Shown: positions 44,352-58,291, counted from the stretch's first letter. The stretch: DNA of 64,000 bases from Moorella sp. E308F (GCF_006538365.1 NZ_BJKN01000001.1:977424-1041423); one strand, 5' to 3'. The notes: a model not told the origin generated them from the letters alone. Program-made: numbers and translations.

Positions 44352-45135
44352 CCTGGACGGGACGCTGTTAACTGACGATTTGGTTATTGAGCCGCGGGCT
44401 AAAGAAGCCATAAAGAGAGTCCGGGAAAAGGGCATAACTGTAACCCTGGCTACGGGGCGCATGTTCAGCTCGGCCAGGCCCTACGCCGTGGAGCTGGGCC
44501 TGGATTTGCCGCTTATTATTTACCACGGCGCCCAGGTGCGCCACTCAGGGACGGGGGCAATCCTTTTTGAGCGCACCATTCCTTTGGACCTGGCCCGGTG
44601 TCTAATCACGCACATTCGCCAGTTTGGTTATGCCTATAACGTTTACCTGGATGACCGGCTCTATGTAGATAAGGTTCAGGCCGAGAATGAAGAATATGCC
44701 TGGCGGGCCGGGGTGGATTTACACCAGGTAGAGGATATGCTAACCTTTCTCCAGGAGGAGAAAAGAAGGCCCCTGAAGATCGTCGCCCTCCGTGACGGCC
44801 CGGAACTGGAGCCCCTGGAAGCCGCCATCCGGCGGGACGTGGGGGAGGGGGTCTACCTCACCCGGTCACTGCCCCATTACCTGGAAATGCTCAACCCCGA
44901 GGCCAATAAGGCCCGGGGACTCCAGGCCCTGGCGGACCGGGAAGGTATCCGGCCGGAAGAGATCATGGTATTTGGTGACAGCTACAACGATCTCCAGATG
45001 TTCCGCTATGCCGGCCTGGCGGTGGCCATGGCCAACGCTCCGGCGGAAGTCCGGGCGGCCGCCGATTATGTCACCGGCAGCAATAACGACGGCGGTGTGG
45101 CCCGGGCTCTGGAGAAATTTATCCTGGGAGGTTGA
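44323..45135 (+). CDS. Cof-type HAD-family phosphatase
   Basis: 270 residues with HAD motif I LDLDGTLLT, motif II VTLATGRMF, the Lys of motif III in ANKARGLQAL, and motif IV MVFGDSYNDLQMF. The cap is of the Cof (IIB) type. Such enzymes remove phosphate from sugar phosphates, FMN or similar; substrate not predictable. It overlaps uvrC by 29 bases with GGGGAGG before its ATG, so the two are co-translated. Confidence 0.9.
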   Translation: MGRIRLVALDLDGTLLTDDLVIEPRAKEAIKRVREKGITVTLATGRMFSSARPYAVELGLDLPLIIYHGAQVRHSGTGAILFERTIPLDLARCLITHIRQFGYAYNVYLDDRLYVDKVQAENEEYAWRAGVDLHQVEDMLTFLQEEKRRPLKIVALRDGPELEPLEAAIRRDVGEGVYLTRSLPHYLEMLNPEANKARGLQALADREGIRPEEIMVFGDSYNDLQMFRYAGLAVAMANAPAEVRAAADYVTGSNNDGGVARALEKFILGG

Positions 45136-45138
45136 CCT

Positions 45139-45873
45139 TTGCTCCAGTCCTTCCGGGCTGATTACCATGTACATACCCGGCGCAGCGACGGCCGGGCGAG
45201 CACCCGGGCTATGGTGGCGGCGGCCCGCCGGGCCGGGCTGGAGGAAGTGGCCCTGACCGACCACGGCCCGCGTAATATCGGGGTGGGCGTCAATGCCGCC
45301 GGCGTATTCCTACGCCTGAAAAGGAAAGTGGCGACCTGGGAGTCCCCGGGTATCCGGGTGCTGGTGGGTGCCGAGGCCAATATTGTCGGTATAAGCGGGG
45401 AAATAGACATCCCGGCCGTCGTTTACCGGCAGCTGGACCTCCTGCTGGTGGGGCTCCATCCCTATGTCCTGCCCCGGGACTGGCCGGCAGCCCGCGACCT
45501 GGTGCTGGCCAACCAGCTCCAGGGACGCAGCCGCCGCTGGCGGGAAAGGGCCGTGGAGGCCAACACGCGGGCTTTAATGGCGGCCATGGAAAAGCACCCT
45601 GTCTTTTGCCTCACCCACCCGGGCCTGGGGATGCCGGTGGATATTGAGCCCCTGGCCCGCGCCTGTGCCCGTACCGGTACCCTGTGGGAGGTAAATACCG
45701 GCCACCTTTACCAGCGGCCGCAAGAGCTGGCCCGGGCCGCCCGCTGCGGGGTGAAATTTGTCGTCAACAGCGACGCCCACCAGCCCGCCACTGTGGGCCG
45801 CCTGGAAGAGGGGTGGCAACTCCTGCGCGCCGCCGGGGTACCCCCGGAGCAGGTAATAAACTTGCGTCATTGA
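45139..45873 (+). CDS. PHP-domain phosphoesterase
   Basis: 244 residues with PHP metal motifs [38 protein letters not shown] and VNSDAHQP. This is the YcdX/histidinol-phosphatase-like group. Substrate unknown; no histidine genes nearby. TTG start with GGGAGG overlapping the end of the preceding gene, three bases after its stop. Confidence 0.87.
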   Translation: MLQSFRADYHVHTRRSDGRASTRAMVAAARRAGLEEVALTDHGPRNIGVGVNAAGVFLRLKRKVATWESPGIRVLVGAEANIVGISGEIDIPAVVYRQLDLLLVGLHPYVLPRDWPAARDLVLANQLQGRSRRWRERAVEANTRALMAAMEKHPVFCLTHPGLGMPVDIEPLARACARTGTLWEVNTGHLYQRPQELARAARCGVKFVVNSDAHQPATVGRLEEGWQLLRAAGVPPEQVINLRH

Positions 45874-45896
45874 TGCTTTTAAGGGAGGGGAGATTA

Positions 45897-46796
45897 GTGA
45901 CGGCAAGCAACTATCCTCGTCTCGTCATTGTAACCGGCCTTTCCGGCGCCGGCAAGACCCAGGCTGTGCGCTGCCTGGAAGACCTGGGCTTTTTCTGCGT
46001 TGACAACCTGCCCCCCTCCCTGATACCAGGGCTGGTTGATCTCCTGGGGCAACCCGCCAAAGAAGGGGAAGGGATAAACAAGGTAGCCCTGGTTATGGAC
46101 ATCCGCGGCGGCCAGTTTTTTGACGGCCTGGAGGAAGCCCTGGCTTACCTGGACGGCCGGGGTATTCCCTACGAGATCCTTTTCCTGGAGGCGGCCGATG
46201 AAATCCTGGTGCGGCGCTATAAAGAAACCCGGCGCCGTCACCCCCTCTCCAGCGGCGGCCAGATTTTAGAAGGCATTATTGCCGAACGGCGGCGCCTGGA
46301 AGAGCTGCGGGGTCGGGCCAGCAAGATCATCGATACTTCCGAACTGACGCCGCGCCAGCTTAAAGAGCAGGTAAGCGAACTTTTCGGCGACAGCCGGCGG
46401 CAGCTGGTGATTAATATTATTTCCTTTGGCTATAAATACGGCATCCCCCTGGATGCCGATCTGGTTATGGATGTGCGCTTTTTGCCCAATCCTTTTTATA
46501 ACCCCGCCTTACGCCCCTTTACCGGTCATGATCGCTGTGTGGCCGAGTTTGTCATGTCGGCCCCGGAGGCGCGGCAGTTTATCGAACAGTTTGCCGCCCT
46601 CCTACGCTTCCTGATCCCCTATTACCAACAGGAGGGCAAGTCCCACCTGGTCATTGCCATTGGCTGTACCGGCGGTCAGCACCGCTCGGTAACCCTGGCC
46701 AATAAACTGGGAGAAATACTCCGGGGCGATAATTACGACGTAGTAGTCAAGCACCGGGATGTAGTGCGTTATCTGAGCAGTGGTAGCAGGAGGTAG
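45897..46796 (+). CDS. rapZ: RapZ nucleotide-binding protein
   Basis: 299 residues with Walker [44 protein letters not shown]-type segment, and the C-terminal domain [20 protein letters not shown] and [10 protein letters not shown]. RapZ regulates glucosamine-6-phosphate synthesis in E. coli; in Firmicutes it is part of the conserved rapZ-yvcK-whiA block, as here. GTG 45897 lies 6 bases after GGGAGGGG; the open frame upstream belongs to the PHP gene region. Confidence 0.95.
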   Translation: MTASNYPRLVIVTGLSGAGKTQAVRCLEDLGFFCVDNLPPSLIPGLVDLLGQPAKEGEGINKVALVMDIRGGQFFDGLEEALAYLDGRGIPYEILFLEAADEILVRRYKETRRRHPLSSGGQILEGIIAERRRLEELRGRASKIIDTSELTPRQLKEQVSELFGDSRRQLVINIISFGYKYGIPLDADLVMDVRFLPNPFYNPALRPFTGHDRCVAEFVMSAPEARQFIEQFAALLRFLIPYYQQEGKSHLVIAIGCTGGQHRSVTLANKLGEILRGDNYDVVVKHRDVVRYLSSGSRR

Positions 46797-46871
46797 GAAG
46801 GCGGCGCAGGAGCCAGACCCCGGGCTGCCTGGCAAGGGTAAAGGTAGCGAGGGACAAAAAGGCCGGGCCCG

Positions 46872-46877
46872 TATAAT
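46872..46877 (+). promoter_or_regulatory. -10 element before yvcK
   Basis: TATAAT in the 99-base gap between rapZ and yvcK, upstream of GGGAGGGG (46882). It may give yvcK-whiA their own transcript. No clear -35. Confidence 0.4.
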
Positions 46878-46895
46878 ATTTGGGAGGGGTGAAAG

Positions 46896-48236
46896 GTGGA
46901 GGGTTTAAAATGGCTTTACCCGGGTTTAAAAATTAAACGCTGGCTGCTGCTGGCTGCCGTGGGCCTATTTTTGTTGGTTTCCGGGTTGACAGTTATCCTG
47001 GGGGTTACTTTATTAGCCTCGGCGGAAAGGGGCGTTACCTGGTTTATCCTCCATACCCTGGGGGCCCTGGGATCACCTTTACTGGGAGGGGTGGCGGCTG
47101 CCGGTCTGGGCGTGGCCCTTATCGTTCTGGGGCTCCAGCGCCTGGCCGGCTCGGTTTTTAAGGTCCTGCTGCCCGGCAATACCGGTAATCCCTGGCAACT
47201 TTTTTACCGGCGCCAGTACCTGGCGAAAGGCCCCCATATAGTAGCTATCGGCGGGGGCACGGGGCTGGCCGTCCTCCTGCGGGGGCTTAAAAAGTACACC
47301 CGGAATCTCACGGCCATTGTAACGGTGGCCGACGACGGCGGCAGCTCCGGCCGCCTGCGCCAGGAGTTAAAAATCCCGCCACCGGGGGATATTCGCAACT
47401 GCCTGGTGGCCCTGGCCGATACCGAAAGCCTTATGGAGGAACTGTTCAGTTACCGCTTCCGCCAGGGCGAGGGCCTGGCCGGTCACAGCCTGGGAAATCT
47501 TCTCTTGGCGGCCATGACGGATATGGCCGGCGATTTTGACCGGGCCATCCAGGAACTGGCCCGGGTGCTGGCGGTTGGCGGCCGGGTTATTCCCTCCACT
47601 ACCAGCTACGTCGTCCTGGGAGCCGAAATGGCTGATGGTACTACCATCCTGGGGGAAAGCAATATCCCCCGGGCCGGCAAGCAGATTAAAAGGGTGTTTT
47701 TACAGCCGTCCACCTGCCGGCCGCCGGCCGTCGCCCTGGAAGCCATCGCCAGGGCTGATGCCATTATTATCGGCCCTGGGAGTCTCTACACTAGTGTCCT
47801 GCCCAATTTACTGGTGCGCGATTTGACGGAGGCCCTGCGCCAGGCCCGGGCACCGGTGTTTTATGTTTGCAATATCATGACCCAGCCGGGGGAAACTGAC
47901 GGCTATACAGTTGCCGATCACCTGCAGGCTATTATTGATCACTGCGGCCCCGGCCTGGTGGATGTAGTTATTGCCCATCGCGGCCCTATTTCCCGCGGCG
48001 CCTTAAGGCGCTACGGCGAAAAGGGGGCGCGCCCGGTCCCGATCAATGGACCGGCGGTGGCCAGGATGGGTGTTGAGCTGCGTACGGGCTGGCTGGTGGA
48101 CGAGACCCATTTGGTCCGGCACCACCCTGAACGCCTGGCCGGCCTGATTATGGAAGAGTTTTACCGCCACCATTCCCGGCGCCGGCAGCGTTTTGGTTAT
48201 CTGATCCGGGAGAAGTTTCGTAACCTGGGCGTTTAA
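46896..48236 (+). CDS. yvcK: YvcK/GlmR (CofD-like UDP-GlcNAc-binding regulator) with N-terminal membrane anchor
   Basis: 446 residues. Two hydrophobic segments lie in the first 100 residues. The CofD-like fold follows: VAIGGGTGLAVLLRGLKKYT, VADDGGSSGRLRQEL, PPGDIRNCLVALA, GHSLGNLLLAAM and GPGSLYTSVLPNLLV. In B. subtilis GlmR stimulates UDP-GlcNAc synthesis when growth depends on gluconeogenesis. Many homologues lack the membrane segments. GTG start after GGGAGGGG. Confidence 0.94.
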   Translation: MEGLKWLYPGLKIKRWLLLAAVGLFLLVSGLTVILGVTLLASAERGVTWFILHTLGALGSPLLGGVAAAGLGVALIVLGLQRLAGSVFKVLLPGNTGNPWQLFYRRQYLAKGPHIVAIGGGTGLAVLLRGLKKYTRNLTAIVTVADDGGSSGRLRQELKIPPPGDIRNCLVALADTESLMEELFSYRFRQGEGLAGHSLGNLLLAAMTDMAGDFDRAIQELARVLAVGGRVIPSTTSYVVLGAEMADGTTILGESNIPRAGKQIKRVFLQPSTCRPPAVALEAIARADAIIIGPGSLYTSVLPNLLVRDLTEALRQARAPVFYVCNIMTQPGETDGYTVADHLQAIIDHCGPGLVDVVIAHRGPISRGALRRYGEKGARPVPINGPAVARMGVELRTGWLVDETHLVRHHPERLAGLIMEEFYRHHSRRRQRFGYLIREKFRNLGV

Positions 48237-48312
48237 GCAGTGCCTTATGCTCACTGCCTCCTTTTCCCTTCCTGGCTCACATTGCTAACCTCGCAATTAC
48301 GGAGTGGGGCTT

Positions 48313-49248
48313 ATGGCCATATCTTTCTCCCATGAAACTAAAGAAGAACTGGCCCGGGTGAAAAAACAACGGCCCTGTTGTGCTGAGGCTGAATTGGTAG
48401 CCATTTTACGCCTGGGTAAACCGGCCCCTTTACCAGGAGAAGAGGGAATCCTGCTGGCAACCACCCACGCGGCCATAGCCAGGAGGGTTTACTCCCTGGC
48501 CAGGGCGGTGCTGGGCCTGCCGGTCCAGGTAAATACCGAGCGCCGGAGTGGTAAAGGCCGGCCGGTTTTTAAGGTCATAACTCCGGCCGGCAAAGAAGCA
48601 TTAAGGGCCTGGCTGGCCGCCAGGAACTGGGTGCCGGCGCACCAATGTTGCCGGGTCGCTTACCTCCGGGGTACCTTCCTGGTAACCGGCTCTGTCAATA
48701 AACCGTCGGCAACCCATCACCTGGAATTTCTCGTCGAAGGGGACGAGGAAGCTGCCCGCCTCCAGGACATTATGCAGCAGCTGGAGCTCCAGCCCCGTCT
48801 CAGCCGCCGCCAGCGCGGGCTGGTCCTTTACCTCAAAGACAGCGAGCAAATTGTCCGGGCTTTAAGCCTGATGGGGGCTCATAGTGCCGTCCTGGCTTAT
48901 GAGAACGTCCTCATTTTTAAAGAAATGCGTAACCGGGTCAATCGCCTGGTAAACTGCGAGACGGCCAACTTGAGCAAGACCGTAGAGACGGGTTTACGCC
49001 AGGCAGAAAATATTCGCTACCTGGTGGCTACCCTGGGCTGGGAGGGATTACCTGCCGGCCTGCAGGAGATAGCTGCGTTACGTCTCCAGCACCCGGAAGC
49101 AAGTTTAAAGGAGCTGGGGGAAATGCTGGTACCACCGGTAGGGAAGTCAGGGGTCAACCACCGCCTGCGTCGTCTGGAATATTTAACCAGGCAGGTGCGG
49201 GCCCGGAGGGGGAGGACAGATGCGGCGAACGACAACCTGCCCTGTTAG
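48313..49248 (+). CDS. whiA: WhiA sporulation/cell division regulator
   Basis: 311 residues with a degenerate LAGLIDADG-homing-endonuclease fold ([28 protein letters not shown]) and a C-terminal WhiA helix-turn-helix ([20 protein letters not shown]). WhiA binds DNA and controls division, chromosome segregation and sporulation genes. ATG 48313 has GGAG 8 bases before; GTG 48304 is less likely. The third gene of the rapZ block. Confidence 0.95.
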   Translation: MAISFSHETKEELARVKKQRPCCAEAELVAILRLGKPAPLPGEEGILLATTHAAIARRVYSLARAVLGLPVQVNTERRSGKGRPVFKVITPAGKEALRAWLAARNWVPAHQCCRVAYLRGTFLVTGSVNKPSATHHLEFLVEGDEEAARLQDIMQQLELQPRLSRRQRGLVLYLKDSEQIVRALSLMGAHSAVLAYENVLIFKEMRNRVNRLVNCETANLSKTVETGLRQAENIRYLVATLGWEGLPAGLQEIAALRLQHPEASLKELGEMLVPPVGKSGVNHRLRRLEYLTRQVRARRGRTDAANDNLPC

Positions 49249-49789
49249 CGGGCATAACGCCATGGCCACCTGGCGCCAGGTTGCCCCTTTTTGGCGCGTA
49301 GCCTGGAATTTTTTTTGGATTGAACTCAGCCGCTTTTTACCCTTTTTGCGTCTGAAAAACTGGCTATTACGCCACCTGGTGGGGATGGATGTAGCGCCGA
49401 CGGCTGCCATAGGGGTTATGGCCATGCCGGATATCTTAAGGCCGGATCTCATTCATATTGGCCCCGAGAGTATTATTGGTTATAATGTCACTATTCTGAC
49501 CCATGAGTTTTTGCCCCGCGCCTTCCGCCTGGGGGCAGTGGAAATTGGCGCCTGGGTTCTCATTGGCGCCAATGCCACCATTTTACCAGGGGTGCGCATT
49601 GGCGACGGAGCTATTGTCGGAGCCGGAGCGGTAGTTACCCGGGATGTCCCGGCAGGGACCATGGTCGGCGGCGTCCCGGCGCGGGTGATAGGCAGGGTGG
49701 ATGGTGATACCCGGGCATCTCGCCCGGGGCCGCCTTTTTCTCTGGAACAAGACCCTCATGCCGCTAACGCGGCACCATCAGAAGGATGA
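49220..49789 (+). CDS. Hexapeptide-repeat acyltransferase
   Basis: 189 residues. After an N-terminal helical stretch with aromatic residues come left-handed beta-helix repeats ([51 protein letters not shown]) and the end [10 protein letters not shown] of the maltose/galactoside O-acetyltransferase class. It would move an acetyl group from acetyl-CoA to a sugar or cell-wall precursor. The ATG overlaps whiA by 29 bases with GGGGGAGG before it. A structured hairpin begins at its stop codon. Confidence 0.87.
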   Translation: MRRTTTCPVSGHNAMATWRQVAPFWRVAWNFFWIELSRFLPFLRLKNWLLRHLVGMDVAPTAAIGVMAMPDILRPDLIHIGPESIIGYNVTILTHEFLPRAFRLGAVEIGAWVLIGANATILPGVRIGDGAIVGAGAVVTRDVPAGTMVGGVPARVIGRVDGDTRASRPGPPFSLEQDPHAANAAPSEG

Positions 49790-49855
49790 AAATAACGGGC
49801 TGGCATTTGTTTGGAGCGAGCAAAAACAATGCCAGCCTGGAGCGAAGTTATTTTC
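49788..49855 (+). repeat. Two-part hairpin carrying GGAGCGA motifs
   Basis: Outer stem GAAAATAAC (49788-49796) with GTTATTTTC (49847-49855), inner stem GGCTGGCATT (49798-49807) with AATGCCAGCC (49828-49837). TGGAGCGA occurs twice: in the terminal loop and in the bulge between stems. The same motif lies in both strands of the first internal region of the element at 42283-42494, so these may be one repeat family. No T-run follows. Confidence 0.6.
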
Positions 49856-49904
49856 AGGGTAGAAACTGCTCCCTGGAAGGAGATGACCGGTGGGGAGGAA
49901 GACA

Positions 49905-50510
49905 ATGGGAAATAACTGGTTAAAGCGCCTTCTCTGGGAAGCACCCTACCAGAACTGGTTCTTGATAACCCTGGCGGTTGTCAATCTCCTGGGATCGATT
50001 TATGGTTACTACTGGTACCGGGAGCAGCTGGCCAGTACTCCTTTAATATGGTGGCCCTTTACCCCCGACAGCCCCCTGGCGACAACCCTTTTCGGCCTGG
50101 CCCTCATCATGGCTTGCTACCGCCGGGAAAGCGGCCTGCTGCGGGTGGTGGCAGCTGCGGCTGTGATTAAATACGGGCTGTGGGCAGTAGTAATAATCAG
50201 TGACTACTGGCTGTCGGGGGCACCGGTGACGTTGGTAGAGGCCGGCCTGTGGCTCTCTCACCTGGGTATGATGGTTGAAGGCTTCCTCTTCCTGCGGCAC
50301 TGGCCGGTCGCTCCCTGGCAGCTGGCCCTGGTGGTCCTGTGGCTGGGGATAAATGACTTCGTTGACTATAGCCTGGGGATGCACCCGTACCTCTTCAGCC
50401 CCGGCCAGGAAAGCCTGGCCCTGGTAACGGCCGCCGGCTTAAGCCTGGCTTTAAGCATTTACTTGGCCTGGATAATAAATTGGTCCCGCGGGCAGGAAAA
50501 ACAGCGGTAA
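49905..50510 (+). CDS. DUF1405 membrane protein
   Basis: 201 residues with about six hydrophobic segments. NWFLITLAVVNLLGSIYGYYWY, WWPFTPDSPLATTLFGLAL and LGINDFVDYSLGMHPYL match the DUF1405 (YpjA) pattern of Firmicutes. The function is unknown. ATG 49905 lies 6 bases after GGGGAGG. It is placed between the whiA block and rpoN. Confidence 0.83.
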   Translation: MGNNWLKRLLWEAPYQNWFLITLAVVNLLGSIYGYYWYREQLASTPLIWWPFTPDSPLATTLFGLALIMACYRRESGLLRVVAAAAVIKYGLWAVVIISDYWLSGAPVTLVEAGLWLSHLGMMVEGFLFLRHWPVAPWQLALVVLWLGINDFVDYSLGMHPYLFSPGQESLALVTAAGLSLALSIYLAWIINWSRGQEKQR

Positions 50511-50557
50511 GGGACGAATAGTATAAATTAAAAATATTTGCCGGGAGGAGGAGAGCG

Positions 50558-51943
50558 GTGCGCGAACGCCTGGGCCTTAACCTGGAACAGACGCAAAAGC
50601 TAATCATGACACCGGAACTGCGCCAGGCCATTGTTGTCCTGCAGCTCTCCACCCTGGAGCTGGCTGAATACGTCCAGCAGGAACTACAGGAAAACCCATT
50701 ACTGGAATTAAGGGATGAAGAAGAAGTTGCTGCAACCGATGAAGTGGTAGATGACCCGGAATCCTTTGAGATTGACTGGCAGGAATATTTCCAGGACGGC
50801 AGCGACCTGGGTTATGTCAGCGTTCCCAGGGAGGAACGTCCGGAATGGAATTACCAGAACTTCCTGACCGGCCAGCCCACCCTGCAGGATCATCTTCTGC
50901 TCCAGCTAAAAATAGCGGCCACCTCAACCCGCGAGCTGGAGATTGGCACCTTTTTAATCGGCAATTTAGACGCTAACGGCTACCTGAAGATTAGCCTCAA
51001 GGAAGCAGCCGCCTGTTTAAAGGTTTCCCCTGCGGCCGTCTGGCGGGTACTGCAGTTAATCCAGCGTTTTGACCCCCCGGGGGTAGGAGCCAGGAATCTT
51101 ACGGAGTGCCTCCTGCTCCAGCTGCGCCAGCGGAAAGACGCTCCGCCGGCAGCAGAAAAAATTATCCGGTATTTTTTAACCGATGTCGCCGGAGGACGGC
51201 TGAAGCGGATTGCCCGGCGCCTGAACTTGAGTCTCCCGGAAGTCCAGGCGGTGGTAGATTATATTCGTACCCTGGACCCCAAGCCCGGCCGCTCCTTTGG
51301 CGGCGGCCAGGAGAACCGCTATATTGTACCCGATGTAATCATTGAGCGGGTCGGCGGGGATTACGTGGTTCTGGTCAATGACCTGGCCATGCCGCGGCTG
51401 GGCATCAACCCTCTTTACCAGGCCTTAATGCGCCAGGATGGAAGCTGCGACCAGGCAACCCGGCGTTTTATAGAAAGCAAGCTCAATGCCGCGGCCTGGC
51501 TTATTCGCAGCCTGGAACAGCGCCGGCTGACCCTTTACCGGGTGGTCAACTGCCTGGTGCAGGAGCAGCGGGAATTCCTGGATAAAGGCTTAAAATACCT
51601 GAAACCTCTGACCATGCGCCAGGTAGCCGCCTCCTTAGGCATCCATGAATCGACCGTCAGCCGCGCGACGGCGAATAAGTATGTCCAGACGCCATGGGGA
51701 GTGTTTGAATTAAAATTTTTCTTTGCCAGCGGTGTAGCAAAAAAAGGCGGTGCTGCCGCCGCCGAAAGTATCAAAAGAATAATTGCTGAAGCCATCAGCC
51801 GGGAGGATACCACCAATCCCCTTACGGACATACAGTTGCAGGAACTGCTGCAGCAGCAGGGTATCAAGATTTCCCGGCGGACGGTAGCCAAGTACCGCGA
51901 CGAGCTGGGTATCCCGGCGGCAGCCAAGAGAAAACGTTATTAG
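50558..51943 (+). CDS. rpoN: RNA polymerase sigma-54 factor
   Basis: 461 residues with region I (LEQTQKLIMTPELRQAIVVL, Leu/Gln-rich), an acidic region II, the core-binding domain, the central helix-turn-helix (TMRQVAASLGIHESTVSRA) and the RpoN box at about 440-449 (RRTVAKYRDE). It needs ATP-driven activators such as the one at 4824. In Firmicutes it often lies next to the gapA operon, as here. GTG start after CCGGGAGGAGG. Confidence 0.97.
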   Translation: MRERLGLNLEQTQKLIMTPELRQAIVVLQLSTLELAEYVQQELQENPLLELRDEEEVAATDEVVDDPESFEIDWQEYFQDGSDLGYVSVPREERPEWNYQNFLTGQPTLQDHLLLQLKIAATSTRELEIGTFLIGNLDANGYLKISLKEAAACLKVSPAAVWRVLQLIQRFDPPGVGARNLTECLLLQLRQRKDAPPAAEKIIRYFLTDVAGGRLKRIARRLNLSLPEVQAVVDYIRTLDPKPGRSFGGGQENRYIVPDVIIERVGGDYVVLVNDLAMPRLGINPLYQALMRQDGSCDQATRRFIESKLNAAAWLIRSLEQRRLTLYRVVNCLVQEQREFLDKGLKYLKPLTMRQVAASLGIHESTVSRATANKYVQTPWGVFELKFFFASGVAKKGGAAAAESIKRIIAEAISREDTTNPLTDIQLQELLQQQGIKISRRTVAKYRDELGIPAAAKRKRY

Positions 51944-52023
51944 AACTTTCAGGGGACAGGCGCTCCTTGAAACTTTAATTGTGTCTATTTTCAGAGGAGG
52001 ATTTTAGCGATTTGTGTTGAATA

Positions 52024-52080
52024 GTGACTAAAGTTACAAGCCGTGTTATAATCATAAATTCTCCTTACCTATGGTATAAT
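52024..52080 (+). promoter_or_regulatory. Tandem promoters of the gapA operon
   Basis: P1: GTGACT (52024-52029), 17-base spacer, TATAAT (52047-52052) with TG extension. P2: TGGTATAAT (52072-52080). Both lie within 150 bases of gapA. No cggR repressor gene is present between rpoN and gapA. Confidence 0.7.
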
Positions 52081-52163
52081 AACGTTGGTTTAGCTGGAAA
52101 AAGTGGCAAGGATTGATTGCTCCTGAGGAGCCATTCTTGCAATAATACTAGAAGGAGGAATAA

Positions 52164-53177
<1,014 letters not shown>

Positions 53178-53181
53178 AGGG

Positions 53182-53203
53182 ACGGTCGCCGTAAGGCGGC
53201 CGT
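53182..53203 (+). terminator. Hairpin directly after gapA
   Basis: ACGGTCGCC (53182-53190) pairs with GGCGGCCGT (53195-53203), one T-G pair, GTAA loop, followed by TTTCGC. It is probably a partial terminator or message-stabilising stem between gapA and pgk. Confidence 0.5.
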
Positions 53204-53267
53204 TTCGCATGCCGGGGCAATTAGGGTAGCATAATGAAGAAGTAGGAGGGCACAATCCCCTCTCCCC

Positions 53268-53296
53268 GGTGCCAGCCCCTCATGGGGGCTGGCACC
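53268..53296 (+). repeat. Perfect 12-bp hairpin between gapA and pgk
   Basis: GGTGCCAGCCCC (53268-53279) and GGGGCTGGCACC (53285-53296) with a five-base loop and no T-run. The GGTGCC/GGCACC ends are like palindromic repeat elements seen in many bacteria. Confidence 0.65.
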
Positions 53297-53349
53297 CCCG
53301 CCATCGAACCATGAATTGTAGAATATTATTTTCCGAGGAGGTTTGACTG

Positions 53350-54531
53350 GTGGCCAAGTTAACCCTGAAAGACCTGGATCTCCATAATAAACGCGTCCTG
53401 GTACGGGTCGACTTCAACGTTCCCCTGGAGGCAGGCCGGGTAACGGATAACACCCGCATCCGGGCGGCCCTGCCGACCATCCAGTATCTTATTGACCACG
53501 GCGCCCGGGTAATCCTCATGTCCCACCTGGGGCGCCCCAAGGGCAAAGTCAAGGAAGAGCTGCGTCTGGACCCGGTGGCCAGAGAGCTGGAAGGCCTCCT
53601 CGGCCGGCCGGTACATAAGGTCAACGATTGTATTGGCCCTGAAGTGGAGGCCGCGGTAGCGGCTCTAAAACCCGGCGAGGTTCTCCTCCTGGAAAACCTG
53701 CGCTTTTACCCGGAAGAAGAGAAAAACGACCCTGAATTTGCCAGGAAGCTGGCCTCCCTGGCCGACCTTTACGTCAACGACGCCTTCGGCGCCGCCCACC
53801 GAGCCCATGCTTCCACGGAAGGGGTGGCCCACTACCTGCCGGCGGCGGCCGGGTTCCTGCTGCAGAAGGAAATCGAAACCCTGGGCAAGGCCTTGGCCGA
53901 CCCGGAACGGCCCTTTGTGGCCATTATCGGCGGGGCCAAGGTATCCGACAAGATCAGCGTTATCCGTAACCTCCTTACCAAAGTGGATACCCTGATTATC
54001 GGCGGCGGCATGGCCAATACCTTCCTGCGGGCGAAAGGTTATGCCATGGGCAGGTCCCTGGTGGAAGAGGATCAGGTCCCCCTGGCGCAAGAGCTTATGG
54101 CCACGGCAGAGCAGCAGGGGGTAAAAATGCTGTTGCCTCGGGACCTGGTGGTGGCCCAGGAGTTCAAGGCCGATGCCCCCCACCAGGTAGTGGCTGCCAG
54201 CGCCGTCCCCGACGGCTGGATGGCCCTGGACATCGGCCCCGAAACGGCGCAGGATTTTGCCAATGCTTTGACCGGTGCCCGGACCGTCGTCTGGAACGGG
54301 CCCATGGGCGTCTTTGAAATGGAACCCTTTGCTCACGGCACCGAGGCTGTGGCCCGGGCTGTGGCGGCCGTGGACGGCATGACCATCGTCGGCGGCGGGG
54401 ACTCGGTGGCTGCGGTAGAAAAGGTAGGCGTGGCGGCAAAAATAGGACACATTTCCACCGGCGGCGGCGCCTCCCTGGAATTCCTGGAAGGCAAGGCCCT
54501 TCCCGGGGTAGTGGCCCTAACGGAAAAATAG
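53350..54531 (+). CDS. pgk: Phosphoglycerate kinase
   Basis: 393 residues: [53 protein letters not shown], and the nucleotide-binding [11 protein letters not shown] with [12 protein letters not shown]. It transfers phosphate between 1,3-bisphosphoglycerate and ADP. GTG start 8 bases after GAGGAGGT. Confidence 0.98.
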   Translation: MAKLTLKDLDLHNKRVLVRVDFNVPLEAGRVTDNTRIRAALPTIQYLIDHGARVILMSHLGRPKGKVKEELRLDPVARELEGLLGRPVHKVNDCIGPEVEAAVAALKPGEVLLLENLRFYPEEEKNDPEFARKLASLADLYVNDAFGAAHRAHASTEGVAHYLPAAAGFLLQKEIETLGKALADPERPFVAIIGGAKVSDKISVIRNLLTKVDTLIIGGGMANTFLRAKGYAMGRSLVEEDQVPLAQELMATAEQQGVKMLLPRDLVVAQEFKADAPHQVVAASAVPDGWMALDIGPETAQDFANALTGARTVVWNGPMGVFEMEPFAHGTEAVARAVAAVDGMTIVGGGDSVAAVEKVGVAAKIGHISTGGGASLEFLEGKALPGVVALTEK

Positions 54532-54549
54532 GGTGAGGGAGTGATTAAC

Positions 54550-55302
54550 TTGCGCCGACCAATTATTGCCGGCAACTGGAAGATGCATAATACGACTGAA
54601 AAGGCCAGGGAGCTGGTTACCCTGCTAAGGCCCTTGGTAGGAGCCACCGACGTGGAAGTAGTCGTCTGCCCGCCCTTCACGGCCATAGCGGCAACAGTCA
54701 ATGCCGCTGCCGGTTCCAATATCTCGGTAGGCGCCCAGGACCTTTTCTGGGAAGACTGGGGCGCCTATACCGGTGAAGTGTCCGGCCCCATGCTGAAGGA
54801 TCTGGGTTGCCGTTATGTGATTATCGGCCATTCGGAGCGCCGCCAGTATTTTGGCGAGACTGATGCCACCGTCAATAAAAAGCTCCATGCCGCCCTGCGC
54901 CACGGTCTGGTCCCCATCGTGTGCGTCGGCGAAACCCTGGCCGAAAGGGAAGCCGGTAAAACCCTGGACGTGGTCCGCCGCCAGGTCCAGGAGGGTTTGA
55001 AGGGGCTGGAACCGGACCAGGTGGCAACCCTGGTGGTGGCCTATGAACCCGTCTGGGCCATTGGTACCGGCCGGACGGCTACGGCAGCCGACGCCCAGGA
55101 GGTCATCGCCTTTATCCGAGAGACTTTACGGGCCATGTATGGCGAAAAGGCGCAGGCCACCCGCATCCAGTACGGGGGCAGCGTCAAGCCGGAAAATATT
55201 GCCGAACTCATGGCCCAGCCGGATATTGACGGCGCCCTGGTAGGGGGCGCCAGCCTGGACGCCATATCCTTTGCAGCCATAGTCAACTACAAGGAACACT
55301 AG
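54550..55302 (+). CDS. tpiA: Triosephosphate isomerase
   Basis: 250 residues from TTG 54550 (MRRPIIAGNWKMH), which fits the family length and has GAGGGA 9 bases before; GTG 54541 would add three residues. Catalytic residues: Lys in GNWKMH, His in IIGHSERRQ, Glu in VAYEPVWAIGTG; phosphate loop YGGSVKPEN. It interconverts dihydroxyacetone phosphate and glyceraldehyde 3-phosphate. Follows pgk by 18 bases. Confidence 0.97.
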   Translation: MRRPIIAGNWKMHNTTEKARELVTLLRPLVGATDVEVVVCPPFTAIAATVNAAAGSNISVGAQDLFWEDWGAYTGEVSGPMLKDLGCRYVIIGHSERRQYFGETDATVNKKLHAALRHGLVPIVCVGETLAEREAGKTLDVVRRQVQEGLKGLEPDQVATLVVAYEPVWAIGTGRTATAADAQEVIAFIRETLRAMYGEKAQATRIQYGGSVKPENIAELMAQPDIDGALVGGASLDAISFAAIVNYKEH

Positions 55303-55386
55303 CCTGAAGAGGGAGGACCGGGCGGTGCCCGTGGTGCCGCCTATCCCGTAACTCCCCAATAAAAGTAGGGAACAGGAGAAGTTATC

Positions 55387-58232
<2,846 letters not shown>

Positions 58233-58249
58233 CTTCCTTTAGGAAAAAG

Positions 58250-58282
58250 AAACCCCGGCGTGGTAAGCCATGACCGGGGTTT
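58250..58282. terminator. Bidirectional terminator between eno and corA
   Basis: AAACCCCGG (58250-58258) pairs with CCGGGGTTT (58274-58282), extended by an inner CGTGG/CCATG stem. A-rich and T-rich flanks on the two sides let it serve both eno (+) and corA (-). Confidence 0.85.
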
Positions 58283-58291
58283 AATATATCC

